From the NCBI RefSeq assembly GCF_030811455.1, contig NZ_JAUSQU010000001.1, positions 4,402,001 through 4,466,000 of the forward strand: a DNA stretch of 64,000 bases. Direction: 5' to 3'. This stretch comes from Streptosporangium lutulentum (GTDB lineage: Bacteria; Actinomycetota; Actinomycetes; Streptosporangiales; Streptosporangiaceae). Shown here in pieces: positions 52,527-61,613 of the stretch; the first letter of the stretch is position 1, and every line of letters begins with the position of its first letter. The notes under the pieces were generated by a model. It was not told the DNA's origin. It saw only the letters and a program-made list of their open reading frames with translations, and did not search any database. A program made the translations under genes and the position numbers.

Positions 52527-55274
52527 GTGAAGATCTCGTTCCTATCGGCGAAGCGCGAGCGGAGGAGGGACCGTGGCGCACGTCGGCGGCCTCGGGCCCG
52601 CGCGATCTCCGCTTTGACCACCGGTGCCCTCCTCGCCACATCCCTCACCGGTGTCACGGCGAACACCGCACAGGCCGACAGGGCGTCGACCGCGGCGGCA
52701 TCGCCCCGGATCGTTCCTCTCCCGGTTTCGACGAGCGCCGCGGCCGAGAGCGTCAATCTCGCCCTCCTGCCGGGAGCGGTCGCCTCCGCCAAGTCTCAAC
52801 GTATGACCAGGCCCGATGCGACGTACGCGCCCGCCAACGCCGTCGACGTCTTCGTCCACAACGGTTGGACCTCGAACTACGCGTCGGTCGGGAACGGCTA
52901 TGACCCGGCTCAGGACTGGTTCCAGGTCAAGCTGGCCGAGCCCGCCCCGGTCCACGAGGTGTTCAGCCGCTGGACGTCGCCGGCCAAGCCGACGGAGTAC
53001 GACCTGCAGGTCTCCACGGACGCCGGCTGTCAGACGTGGTCAACGGTCGCCCACGTGGTGAATCCGAGCGACAGGGATTCGCAGGTGATCGATCGCAAGG
53101 ACCCGATCTCCTGCGTCCGGATGCAGGCCCTGGCCACGAATTCCACGACCGGATACACGATCAACGAGTTCGAGGTGTGGTCCGGCCCCAAGCCGGCGCC
53201 GGTCGTGGGTCACATCATTCCCGTGCCGGTGCGGCAGACGCCCGGCACCGGTCAGCCGTGGGAGCTCACGGCCGAGTCCCGGGTCGTGGTCTCCGGCGGT
53301 GGCCTCGCCGCCACGGCGGAGATTCTTGCGGGCTACCTGCGGCCGGCCACCGGGTACGAACTCCCCGTGGTGACAGGTTCCGCCACCGCCGCCGACATCG
53401 CCCTCACCCTCGCGCCGGTGCCCGGCCTTCCACAGGGCAACGAGAGCGCCGCGGCCGAAGGCTACTCCCTCACGGTGTCACGTACGGGCGTGAGCGTCGT
53501 GGCCCCGAAGGCGCACGGCCTGTTCAACGGCTTTCAGACCCTTCGGCAGTTGTTGCCGGCGGCGATCCACTCGCCTTCCGCCGGCGTGGGGCCGTGGACG
53601 GCACAGCCCATAACGGTGGTGGACTATCCGCGTTATGCGCATCGAGGTCTCCAGCTCGACCCTGCCCGCAACTTCCTGACGGTGGCCGAGGTAAGGTCCA
53701 TGATCGATCAACTGGCGGCGTTGAAGGGCGACCGGCTGCACCTGCACCTGACCGACAGCCAGTCCTGGCGTCTGGAGATCAAGGGCTACCCTGCGCTGGA
53801 CGGCACCGGGTGCAACGGAGCGAACTGCCTCGCGGGTTTCTACACGCAAGAGGACTTCAAGGGCCTGGTCACGTACGCGGCCGATCGGTTCATCGAGATC
53901 GTCCCCGAACTGGAGGGTCCGGCCCATGCCACGGCGGCGGTCACGGCCCTGGGCGGCCGCGCGGTCATGGGTTGCCAAGGCCAGACCCAGAACGACCGGT
54001 TCTGCACCGATCCGAACGACCCGGCCAGCGCGCGGGCCCTCGCGTTCTGGAGAGACGCGATCGCACAGCTTGCCGCGATCTCTCCCTCACCCATCCTCCA
54101 CATCGGCGGGGACGAGGCCATCGGGATGCTCCACGAGGACTACAAGTGGTGGATCCGGCAGATGGAGATCATCGTCAACGACAACGGCAAGCGGTTGATG
54201 GGCTGGAACCCAGCGCTGGAGGGATACGCACCGAATTCCACCTCCATCAACCATTACTGGTCCGACTACACCGGCGGTGGGCCCGCTCTCATCAAGCCCG
54301 AGTGGTTCAACCAGGGCCGGGACGTCATCGTGACCCCGGAATACAACGCCTATCTCGACTTCGGATATGACGGATCCCCCGGCAGGACGCCGCGGACGGA
54401 ACTGCTCCAGTCCTACTCGTGGGACCCGGAGTGGGTGTACGAAAAGTACCGGTCGGTCTGGGCGCAACCCGCCTACGGCGGGCCGAAGGCGGAGGACGTC
54501 CTCGGTATCGAGGCGCCCATCTGGGGCGAGCAGCTGCGTGGGCCGGCCACGAACGAGTACATGGTCTTCCCGCGGCTGGCCGGGATCCTCGAAAAGGCCT
54601 GGTCGCCCAAAGCGCTCACCCAGGACTACGACGCGTATCGGCAGCGGCTCAGCGTGGCCGGACCCCGGTGGGCGTTCGCGAACGTGAACTACGGGACCGT
54701 ATCCCAGGTCACCTGGGGCACGGCGGCGATGGGGACGGTCGCCCGTTTCGGCGTGGACAGGACCCTGCGTGACGCACCCCTGGCGCGTATGGCCGCCGGT
54801 TCGATTCCGCCCAGTGAGGTCACGGCCGTGATCGACTGGGGCGACGGCTCCCCGGCGGAGCCGACCGGCGTCGCGGGACGCGATTACGTGGCGAGCCAGC
54901 GGCAGGGGCGAAGCCTGATGTCGGTCAGCGGGAGCCACACCTATCCGGCGGACCAGGTGTACCACGGAACCGTCACCTACAGTCACCGGGACCAGACCTG
55001 GGTCGTGCCGTTCACGGCGACCGGCGTCCCGTCCTGCACGAAGACGATCACCGGGCCCCACTCCGGCCCGTTGACCGTCTCCTCGGGTGTCACGTGCCTC
55101 GATGAGGCGACGATCACCGGGCCCGTGACCGTGCGTACGGGTGCCGGGCTTTACGCGTCCGGGTCCGAGGTGCGCGGCCCGCTGTCGTGCGCGGGGAACT
55201 CCCCCGCGCCGAGCGACGCCGGCCGGCCCAACACCGCGTCCGGCCCGAAATCGGGGCAGTGCGCCAGGCTGTAG
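52527..55274 (+). CDS. Secreted GH20 beta-N-acetylhexosaminidase with accessory domains
   Basis: The 915-aa protein has a signal peptide with a long basic n-region (cleavage near residue 50, TAQA). An F5/8C-type sugar-binding domain follows (about 55-205), then a GH20b domain and a GH20 catalytic barrel with the substrate-assisting pair D529-E530 in HIGGDEAIG. The C-terminus has a PKD-like segment (VIDWGDGSP) and a short repetitive beta-helix tail (TITGP...SGPLTV). It should release GlcNAc from chitin or glycans outside the cell. I chose the GTG at 52527 (AAGGA five bases upstream); ATGs at 52461 and 52500 lack good sites. Confidence 0.93.
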   Translation: MKISFLSAKRERRRDRGARRRPRARAISALTTGALLATSLTGVTANTAQADRASTAAASPRIVPLPVSTSAAAESVNLALLPGAVASAKSQRMTRPDATYAPANAVDVFVHNGWTSNYASVGNGYDPAQDWFQVKLAEPAPVHEVFSRWTSPAKPTEYDLQVSTDAGCQTWSTVAHVVNPSDRDSQVIDRKDPISCVRMQALATNSTTGYTINEFEVWSGPKPAPVVGHIIPVPVRQTPGTGQPWELTAESRVVVSGGGLAATAEILAGYLRPATGYELPVVTGSATAADIALTLAPVPGLPQGNESAAAEGYSLTVSRTGVSVVAPKAHGLFNGFQTLRQLLPAAIHSPSAGVGPWTAQPITVVDYPRYAHRGLQLDPARNFLTVAEVRSMIDQLAALKGDRLHLHLTDSQSWRLEIKGYPALDGTGCNGANCLAGFYTQEDFKGLVTYAADRFIEIVPELEGPAHATAAVTALGGRAVMGCQGQTQNDRFCTDPNDPASARALAFWRDAIAQLAAISPSPILHIGGDEAIGMLHEDYKWWIRQMEIIVNDNGKRLMGWNPALEGYAPNSTSINHYWSDYTGGGPALIKPEWFNQGRDVIVTPEYNAYLDFGYDGSPGRTPRTELLQSYSWDPEWVYEKYRSVWAQPAYGGPKAEDVLGIEAPIWGEQLRGPATNEYMVFPRLAGILEKAWSPKALTQDYDAYRQRLSVAGPRWAFANVNYGTVSQVTWGTAAMGTVARFGVDRTLRDAPLARMAAGSIPPSEVTAVIDWGDGSPAEPTGVAGRDYVASQRQGRSLMSVSGSHTYPADQVYHGTVTYSHRDQTWVVPFTATGVPSCTKTITGPHSGPLTVSSGVTCLDEATITGPVTVRTGAGLYASGSEVRGPLSCAGNSPAPSDAGRPNTASGPKSGQCARL

Positions 55275-55319
55275 ACGGACGAAACGACCGGCCGAGGCGT
55301 CAAGCCCGGTCGGTGAACG

Positions 55320-55373
55320 CCGGTCACGGCGGTCCTCCCGCATTCGTGAGACGGGGAGGGCCGCCGTGACCGG
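55320..55373 (+). terminator. Terminator after GH20 gene
   Basis: CCGGTCACGGCGG plus CCTCCC pair with GGGAGG plus CCGCCGTGACCGG over about 19 bp, with one bulged base and a 14-nt loop. Confidence 0.8.
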
Positions 55374-55571
55374 TCAGGCACGGGCGCCGTGGGCCCGGAA
55401 GGTGGCTCCTCCCGACGCGGGAAGGCGCCACAGCACTCGCGGAGGTGAGTGATCGCGTCCCCATGATCCTCCAGGGCGTAGCCATCGATCTTCTCGCCGG
55501 GAACGCGACGCGCGTAGGCTCGAAGTAACCGACAGTCACTTCGTGGATCTACTTCACTCGGACGGCGAACC

Positions 55572-55823
55572 ATGGCCAACAGTGAGCACACATGCGAGCT
55601 TCATCTCCGGATGGCCGGCGAACCTCACACCATGATGCTGCGTCTGCACGGCAACATGCCCACCGAGGACGATGTGGCGGCGTGGATGAAGGAGGGTTCG
55701 GTGATTCAGCTCCAGGTCTCCGAAACCGGAGTCCAGGCTCCGCACACCATGTTGGTGAACTTCGGCAGCGTCGTCTTCGCGTGGCTCACGCCGGACAACC
55801 CCGGCAGAGGCGTGGATCTGTAA
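55572..55823 (+). CDS. Small hypothetical protein
   Basis: The 83-aa protein (MANSEHTCELHLRMAGEPHTMMLRLHGNMPTEDDVAAWMKEGSV...) has no signal peptide or TM segment. Predicted beta strands alternate with short helices. The ribosome-binding site is weak (GGACGG). I recognise no family. It stands alone between the GH20 gene and the MarR operon. About 30 bp downstream is an imperfect hairpin (TCACAG/CTGTGA, 55864-55885), flanked by direct GATCATGAGT repeats. Confidence 0.55.
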   Translation: MANSEHTCELHLRMAGEPHTMMLRLHGNMPTEDDVAAWMKEGSVIQLQVSETGVQAPHTMLVNFGSVVFAWLTPDNPGRGVDL

Positions 55824-55945
55824 GTCGGTGCGGGGCCGCCTCCGGAGGGCCGGGGATCATGAGTCACAGGTGCGACGAACTGTGATCATGAGTTTTACCT
55901 GCCCGAACGCCACCGCTTCTCCCCCGTGGTCAGGGCGGATCCTGT

Positions 55946-56428
55946 TCAGGCGTACGGGTCGCCGAGCGCGCCGGCGAGGGCGTTGAAGCGGGCGAGCATC
56001 CTGCCGACCAGCCGGACGTCCTCCGTCGGCCAGGTGGCCAGGAGCGCGTGGAAGCGCTGCCTGCGGCCGGACCTGGCGCGATCGAGCCGCTGCCGCCCCT
56101 CGTCGGTGAGATCCAGCAGGTGGGCGCGGCCGTCCACCGGGTCGGGCTCGCGCTCGATCAGCCCCAGCTCCTGCAACACCTTCAACTGGCGGCTGATGGT
56201 CGCCTTGCCGACGCCGAAGTAGGCGGCCAGGTCGGTGGAACGTGCCGGAGCGACCTCGCAGATGCGCACCAGCAGACTGTAGGCACCGGCCTCCAGCCCG
56301 GGGTGCACCGCGCGGCCTATCTCGGCGGACAGCGCGCGGGAACGCCGGAAGAGCACGCCGAGCTGGTGCTCGACCGCGCAGTAGGCTTCGAACTCCTCGC
56401 TGGAGGCGATCGCCGCTGTCTCGGTCAT
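55946..56428 (-). CDS. MarR family transcriptional regulator
   Basis: The 160-aa protein has the winged-helix MarR core (YSLLVRICEVAPARSTDLAAYFGVGKATISRQLKVLQELGLIEREPDPVDGRAHLLDLTDEGRQRL). GGAGGGAG precedes the ATG. It is the last gene of the MFS-YceI-MarR operon and probably represses that operon through the palindrome at 60320. Confidence 0.92.
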   Translation of the reverse strand: MTETAAIASSEEFEAYCAVEHQLGVLFRRSRALSAEIGRAVHPGLEAGAYSLLVRICEVAPARSTDLAAYFGVGKATISRQLKVLQELGLIEREPDPVDGRAHLLDLTDEGRQRLDRARSGRRQRFHALLATWPTEDVRLVGRMLARFNALAGALGDPYA

Positions 56429-56486
56429 CGTGCTCCTCCCTCCTTACCGGTTCGGCGTCGATTCTTGGGGTTGGCCGCGTGGACGG

Positions 56487-57344
56487 TCAGGACGGCGGGA
56501 GTTCCCCTTGGACCGCCTGGATGTCGAGTTCGACCTTCAAGGTGGCTCCGATCAGGGAGATGCCCGCCTGCACCACCTGGTTGTAGTTCATCGCGAAGTG
56601 CTCCCGGTGCAGCTCGGTGGTCGCGCGGAACGCGGCCCGCAGGCCGCCCCACGGGTCGGGGCTGGTGCCGAGATAGCTCAGGTCGAGGTCCACCGTCCGG
56701 GTTATCCCGGCCATGTTGAGGTCTCCGCGCAGCGTCCACCGGTCCGGTCCCGCCGCGGACAGCCCGGTGCTCCGATAGAAGATCGTCGGATGCGTGGCGA
56801 CGTTGAGGAAGTCGGCCGAGCGCAGGTGGTCGTCGCGCGTGGAATTGCCGGTGTCGATCGACGCGGCATCGATCTCGGCGACGACACGGGACGCCTCGGC
56901 GACCGTGCCGATCTCCATGCGGCCGCGGAAACGAGCGAAACGGCCGTGCACGCTGGACAGTCCGAGGTGCTGCGCGGTGGCGGCGACCTTGGAGTGGGCG
57001 GGGTCGATAGTCCACACGCCGGGCGGCGGCAGTTCCACGCCGCCCTGCCGCGTGAGCACGATGGTGCCCAGCTCGGCGGTGCCGGAGGCGGTCGCTATGG
57101 CGGTGAAGGCGACGGGCGTGTAACCGACCGCGGTGACGACGGCGGTGTAGACGCCGGGCACGAGCGGGGCGGTGACCACTGTGCCTTCGGCGTCCGCCTC
57201 GGCCCGCACCACTTGGTTGCCGAACCCGTCGGTCGCGGTGATGACCGCGTGCTGTACCGCCCAGCCGTCTTTCGTGCGCACCACGGCGTGCAGGCCGTGC
57301 GGCCCTGAACGCGTGCTTTCCGAGGTTTGAGGGCCTGTGTACAT
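56487..57344 (-). CDS. YceI family protein with N-terminal carboxypeptidase-regulatory-like domain
   Basis: The 285-aa protein has an N-terminal beta-sandwich like CarboxypepD_reg (GLHAVVRTKDGWAVQHAVITATDGFGNQV ... TAPLVPGVYTAVVTAVGYTPVAF, about 15-90). A YceI lipocalin-like domain follows (GVWTIDPAHSKVAATAQHLGLSSVHGRFARFRGRMEIG ... RWTLRGDLNMAGITRTVDLDLSYLG). YceI domains bind polyisoprenoid-type lipids. No signal peptide is evident. It lies between the MFS and MarR genes, and its N-terminal domain type is also present in triplicate in the MFS protein. Confidence 0.85.
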   Translation of the reverse strand: MYTGPQTSESTRSGPHGLHAVVRTKDGWAVQHAVITATDGFGNQVVRAEADAEGTVVTAPLVPGVYTAVVTAVGYTPVAFTAIATASGTAELGTIVLTRQGGVELPPPGVWTIDPAHSKVAATAQHLGLSSVHGRFARFRGRMEIGTVAEASRVVAEIDAASIDTGNSTRDDHLRSADFLNVATHPTIFYRSTGLSAAGPDRWTLRGDLNMAGITRTVDLDLSYLGTSPDPWGGLRAAFRATTELHREHFAMNYNQVVQAGISLIGATLKVELDIQAVQGELPPS

Positions 57345-57473
57345 GGACGTTCCTGCTTTCACTTCAACTGGGACGGCTGCGCCGGGACGGGGCCGTTGTG
57401 GGCCGCTCCGGGCCGCTCCCCGTCCGCGGGCGTGAACGCTCACGGGCGGGGAGGCGGTCCGGTGTACCTGGGA

Positions 57474-60002
57474 TCATTCGGCGTGGCCGAGCCAGAGGTC
57501 GTGGTCGTCGCTGTCCTGCCCTGCCAGGTTGATGGCACTGGCCACGGGTGGGTAGCCGGTGGCGATGACGGTGTACTGGCCGCTGGTGAGGTCGGCGAAC
57601 GCGTACTCGCCGTCTTCGCCGGTGGTCGCCGTGCCGACGACGTTGCCGGCGGTGTCGAGAAGTGTGACCCGGGCGTCGGCGAGCGGGCGGACGCTGTTCT
57701 GGACGCGGATGGTGCCGTGCAGCCGGGCGCCGGCCTGGAGGACGACGTCCTGGGTGGTGTGTCCGGTGCCGACCTCGACCGGTACCGCCGTCGGACGGTA
57801 GGCCCCGGCGCTGACCGCGATGGTGTACGTGCCGGCGACGACGCCGCTGAAGACGAAGGTGCCGTCGTCGAGGGTGGCGCCCCTGGTGACCAACTCGCCG
57901 CGCACGTCGGTGACGATGACCATCGCCTGGGCGACGGCCCTGCCGTCCGCGTCGCGCACGGTGCCGGTGAGCTTGCCCGAGCTGGCCAGGATCAGGTCGA
58001 AATCCAGCGGCTGGTCGCCGACGGCCAGGGTCGCGACCTGCGGGTCGTGCTGGGGGGTCGAGGCGATCAGCACGTACGTGCCGCCCACCGGGGTTCGCAC
58101 GCTGTACGAGCCGTCGGCCTGCGTGACCGTACGTCCGACCTGTTGGCCGCGCACGTCGATCAGGGTGAGGGCCGCCTGGTTCACCGGCGTGCCGTCGGAG
58201 CCCCGGATGAAGCCGCGGATTCCGCTGCCGCCGCCGAGGTCCTGCGGATCGGTGGCGCCCGCCGACGCGTACGCCATGTTCGGGACGCGGAGCGGCGCGG
58301 TGGTGGGGCCGTTGAGCATCCTCTGGGCATCGACCTGGCCGTTGCCGTTCTGGTGACCGGCGCCCACGGAGACCAGTTCCCTCGGGTGGCCCTGGGCGTG
58401 GCGGCCGGCCATCGTGCCGCTGTCCGAGGGGGTGCCCGCGTCGGTGGCGGGCGCGTCGGTGGCTGAGCTGCGCAGCGGGACCTCCTTGATGAACAGCACC
58501 ACGATCAGGGAGAGCAGTGCCAGCGGCGCGGCGTACAGGAAGATGTCTCCGACGCCGTGGCCGAAGGCGCTCTTCACGACCTCCCGCACCGGAGGGGGCA
58601 GCTCGGACAGCACCGGGATGGTGCCGTCGCCGCCACCGGAGCCGGGCAGGCCCAGCTTGGTCAGGCCGTCGCTGGTGTAGACGGCGACGCGGTTGGCCAG
58701 GACGGCGCCGAGCGCGGCGACGCCGGCCGTGCCGCCGAGCGTGCGGAAGAACACGACGACGGAGCTGGCCGCGCCGAGGTCCTGCGTCCGGACCTGGTTC
58801 TGCACGGCCAGGACGAGGTTCTGCATCGTCATGCCGACGCCCGCGCCGATGAGGAACATGTAGATCGCGATCTGCCAGTAATCGGTGTCGAACCGCAGCA
58901 TGCCGGCGAGGACGAACCCGGCCGTCAGGCAGATGCCGCCGATGATGAGGAAGATCTTCCAGCGGCCGGTGCGGGTGATGATCTGTCCCACGATGGCCGA
59001 CGTCAATGCCAGACCGAAGATCAGCGGCAGGGTCATGATGCCGGCCATCGTGGGCGACTCGCCCCGGGCGAGCTGGAAGTACTGGCTGAGGAACGTCGTG
59101 ACGCCGTACATGCCGATACCGACGAGCAGGCTGGCCACCACCGACAGGCTGATCGCCCGGTGGGCGAACAGGCGCATCGGCACGAGCGGCTCCTTCGCCC
59201 GGAGCTCCACGAAGACGAAGAGCAGGGCGAGGACCACCGAGCCGCCGACCATCGCACCGGTCTGCCAGGAGAGCCAGTCGTACTTGCTGCCGGCGAAGGA
59301 GACCCAGATCAGGAGGAGCGAGGTCGCCGCGGAGAACAGTACGGCGCCGGTCCAGTCGATCGAGACCTCTCGCTTGACCACGGGGAGGCGGAGGGTCCTC
59401 TGCAGCACGATCAGCGCGATGACGGCGAAGGGCAGGCCCACGTAGAAGCACCACCGCCAGCCGAGCCAGTCGGTGTCCACGATGACGCCGCCGATCAGCG
59501 GGCCCGCGACGGTGGCGAGGGCGAAGACCGCGCCGATGTAGCCGGAGTACCGGCCGCGTTCCCGCGGCGAGATCATCGCCGCCATGATCACCTGGACCAG
59601 GGCGGTGAGACCGCCCACGCCGATGCCCTGGATGACCCGGGCGCTGATGAGCAACCCCGCGTTGGGGGCCAGACCGCCGAGCGCCGAGCCGACCACGTAG
59701 ATGATCAGGCCGAGCTGGACGAGGACCTTCTTGCTCACCAGGTCGGCGAGCTTGCCCCAGATGGGGGTGGTGACCGTGGTGGCGAGCAGTTCGGCGGTGA
59801 TGACCCAGGAGTAGGTGGCCTCGGTCGCGTGTAGATCGGCGATGATCGTAGGCAGCGCGTTCGACACGACGGTCGCGGACAGGATGGCCACGAAGAGACC
59901 GAGCAGTAGCCCCGACAGCGCTTCCAGGACCTGCCGATGCGTCATCGGGACGGCCGAGCCAGGTGGAGCCTCCTGGGCTTCGGCCGATACTGCGGTTGTC
60001 AT
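57474..60002 (-). CDS. DHA2-type MFS exporter with C-terminal regulatory-like beta-sandwich repeats
   Basis: The 842-aa protein has a 14-helix DHA2 exporter core (about 20-540) with SATVVSNALPTIIADL in helix 1, the motif C region VAGPLIGGVIVD, and GMTMQNLVLAVQNQ. After a flexible linker (to about 605) come three CarboxypepD_reg/Cna-B-like repeats (GSGIRGFIRGSDGTPVNQAA; GKLTGTVRDADGRAVAQAM; ARLHGTIRVQNSVRPLADAR). The C-terminus of such exporters is normally short and cytosolic, so this extension is unusual. AAAGGA precedes the ATG. First gene of a MarR-controlled operon; likely a drug or lipid exporter. Confidence 0.9.
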   Translation of the reverse strand: MTTAVSAEAQEAPPGSAVPMTHRQVLEALSGLLLGLFVAILSATVVSNALPTIIADLHATEATYSWVITAELLATTVTTPIWGKLADLVSKKVLVQLGLIIYVVGSALGGLAPNAGLLISARVIQGIGVGGLTALVQVIMAAMISPRERGRYSGYIGAVFALATVAGPLIGGVIVDTDWLGWRWCFYVGLPFAVIALIVLQRTLRLPVVKREVSIDWTGAVLFSAATSLLLIWVSFAGSKYDWLSWQTGAMVGGSVVLALLFVFVELRAKEPLVPMRLFAHRAISLSVVASLLVGIGMYGVTTFLSQYFQLARGESPTMAGIMTLPLIFGLALTSAIVGQIITRTGRWKIFLIIGGICLTAGFVLAGMLRFDTDYWQIAIYMFLIGAGVGMTMQNLVLAVQNQVRTQDLGAASSVVVFFRTLGGTAGVAALGAVLANRVAVYTSDGLTKLGLPGSGGGDGTIPVLSELPPPVREVVKSAFGHGVGDIFLYAAPLALLSLIVVLFIKEVPLRSSATDAPATDAGTPSDSGTMAGRHAQGHPRELVSVGAGHQNGNGQVDAQRMLNGPTTAPLRVPNMAYASAGATDPQDLGGGSGIRGFIRGSDGTPVNQAALTLIDVRGQQVGRTVTQADGSYSVRTPVGGTYVLIASTPQHDPQVATLAVGDQPLDFDLILASSGKLTGTVRDADGRAVAQAMVIVTDVRGELVTRGATLDDGTFVFSGVVAGTYTIAVSAGAYRPTAVPVEVGTGHTTQDVVLQAGARLHGTIRVQNSVRPLADARVTLLDTAGNVVGTATTGEDGEYAFADLTSGQYTVIATGYPPVASAINLAGQDSDDHDLWLGHAE

Positions 60003-60665
60003 CGAATTCCTTTCACTGTTCGGGCCGTGCGTGAGGGATGCTCCAGACGGGCAGAGGCGAGCGTCGAAGCTCGCCTGGAGCCTGGCGGGGGGTTGGAGCG
60101 GCGGGGGGCCTGGCCTCGTGCTTCCAGGGCGGGCGCATGCCTGCCGGTTACCGACCGATCGACCTGTCAGGAGGAGCGTCGGACCTGAGCCGGAGGGGGC
60201 TGAGCTGCGGCTGCGCCGGTCTTGAGCACCACGAAGGCGCTCTTCGGCCGGACAAGCAACTCCTCCCGGAGACCGTGGGGTCGGCACCTCCATCTGGCTG
60301 CCCGATGCAATATATATGCTTGCCTCAGGCAACTTTGTGGGGGGTATATGACTTTTTGTCCGATCTTGTGGCCATCGCCTCCCGGCACCCCGGCGGTGCG
60401 GACGCCGGAGAGCCTGCTCTCCGGTCGACGGCGGCGCCCGTCCGGGACCGGCCGTCCGCTGCTCCACCCCTGGTCACATCGCCGCAGCGCCGCCGGCGGG
60501 TCAGATTTGAGAGGGGCGTGACCGGGAGGCGATCTTCTTCGGCCGCTCGGCGTCCGAGGCCGAGTACGGCCCGCTCCGGCGAGGCGACGATGTGGCGGAC
60601 ATCACTGGCCACCGGCCCTGCGCCGAACGAGGACCGCGGGGTCCACCTGGAGGAAGTCAGGGTGA
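60003..60665. other. Upstream region of the MFS operon
   Basis: No gene is convincing. The part near 60290-60360 carries the operon promoter (TATATAT at 60311-60317) and the palindromic site at 60320. The remainder up to 60665 is non-coding or decayed sequence ahead of the integrase remnant. Confidence 0.4.
60320..60332. promoter_or_regulatory. Candidate MarR operator
   Basis: TTGCCT-C-AGGCAA is a perfect 6-bp inverted repeat around one base, directly beside an AT-rich TATATAT that could be the -10 region of the minus-strand MFS operon. The size and position fit a MarR site. Confidence 0.55.
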
Positions 60666-60821
60666 GCCGTCTCTCTGCTCTCCGACTCCGGCGTACTCCT
60701 GGAAGGCGTCGCCCGTCTCCTCGGTCACAGCGGCACCGCCATGACCGAAGCCGTCTACCGCAAGCAACTCCGCCCGGTGCTGCTCGACGGAGCCGAAGCC
60801 ATGGACCGGATCGTCACGTGA
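60666..60821 (+). pseudogene. C-terminal remnant of a tyrosine integrase
   Basis: The frame ending at the TGA of 60819 reads AVSLLSDSGVLLEGVARLLG, then HSGTAMTEAVYRKQLRPVLL, DGAEAMDRIVT. This is the end of an actinophage/ICE tyrosine recombinase: the box II G-H-S and the catalytic Tyr in VYRKQ are both present. A stop codon lies just upstream (60663) and the catalytic Arg region is lost. It is a scar of a mobile element. Confidence 0.7.
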
Positions 60822-61018
60822 TCAATCCGTTGGAACTACCCGGAGCCACGGAGCGATCATTCGAAGGATCGAGCCACAACCCAAACGGCGTACTCTTCCG
60901 TGGTCACCCCGCACACGGAACGGCCGTCGAGCGACATGGCCAGAAAAGCGGTCAGAAGCCGAAATGCCTTGACCCGCCCATCCTGCGGCACATTGCCGAT
61001 AGCCAGTACCTTCCGCAT

Positions 61019-61420
61019 ATGAAAGCGACCTTCAGGCTGGCTCGTTACGTAAGGGGAAGGCCCCACTGGGCCGAGGTCACCGTTGAGGTGGCACCGGCCG
61101 GTCAGCCCGATGTCGTCATGGGGGAAGAAGTATTCGCGTGGCTTCACGTCTCCTACGGACCGAACGCCACCACGCGGGGACCCGCGTACGACGAGTTGAA
61201 GGCGAAAGCGGCCGACGGTGCCCGGTACGCCCTTCGGAGGCTCCCGCCAGAAGCACAGCCGGTGAGAGTACTCATCACCGAGATACGCGATTCCCCGGTG
61301 GACACCAACGAGGGCGACGTGAAGTTCGCCGCAGCGCATTCGGTCTGGCAGGCGCTCGGTCATGAGCCCGAACACCGCCCGTGGATCACCGATGACAGCA
61401 TCGTGGTCTTTCCCGAATGA
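61019..61420 (+). CDS. Hypothetical protein
   Basis: The 133-aa protein (MKATFRLARYVRGRPHWAEVTVEVAPAGQPDVVMGEEVFAWLHVSYGPNATTRGPAYDEL...) is soluble, with alternating strands and a central helix (KAKAADGARYALRRL). The codon pattern looks genuine. No clear ribosome-binding site precedes the ATG, so the start is uncertain. I do not recognise the family. It lies just downstream of an integrase remnant, so it may be cargo of a former element. Confidence 0.55.
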   Translation: MKATFRLARYVRGRPHWAEVTVEVAPAGQPDVVMGEEVFAWLHVSYGPNATTRGPAYDELKAKAADGARYALRRLPPEAQPVRVLITEIRDSPVDTNEGDVKFAAAHSVWQALGHEPEHRPWITDDSIVVFPE

Positions 61421-61613
61421 CGCCGTCGGCGAAGGCACTTCGGCTCCGAGATGATCGCGAAACCGTCCCACGGGGTACGGACGAAGGCGCTCACCGCACA
61501 CCCCGCGTCGCGATCGACGTCAGATGCTCTTCACCCGGCGACGAGCCTTGTCAATCTCCATCGCCGGCTCCTCATGAACGAGGCGGACGGCCTCCTCCTC
61601 CCGAATCGGCGGC

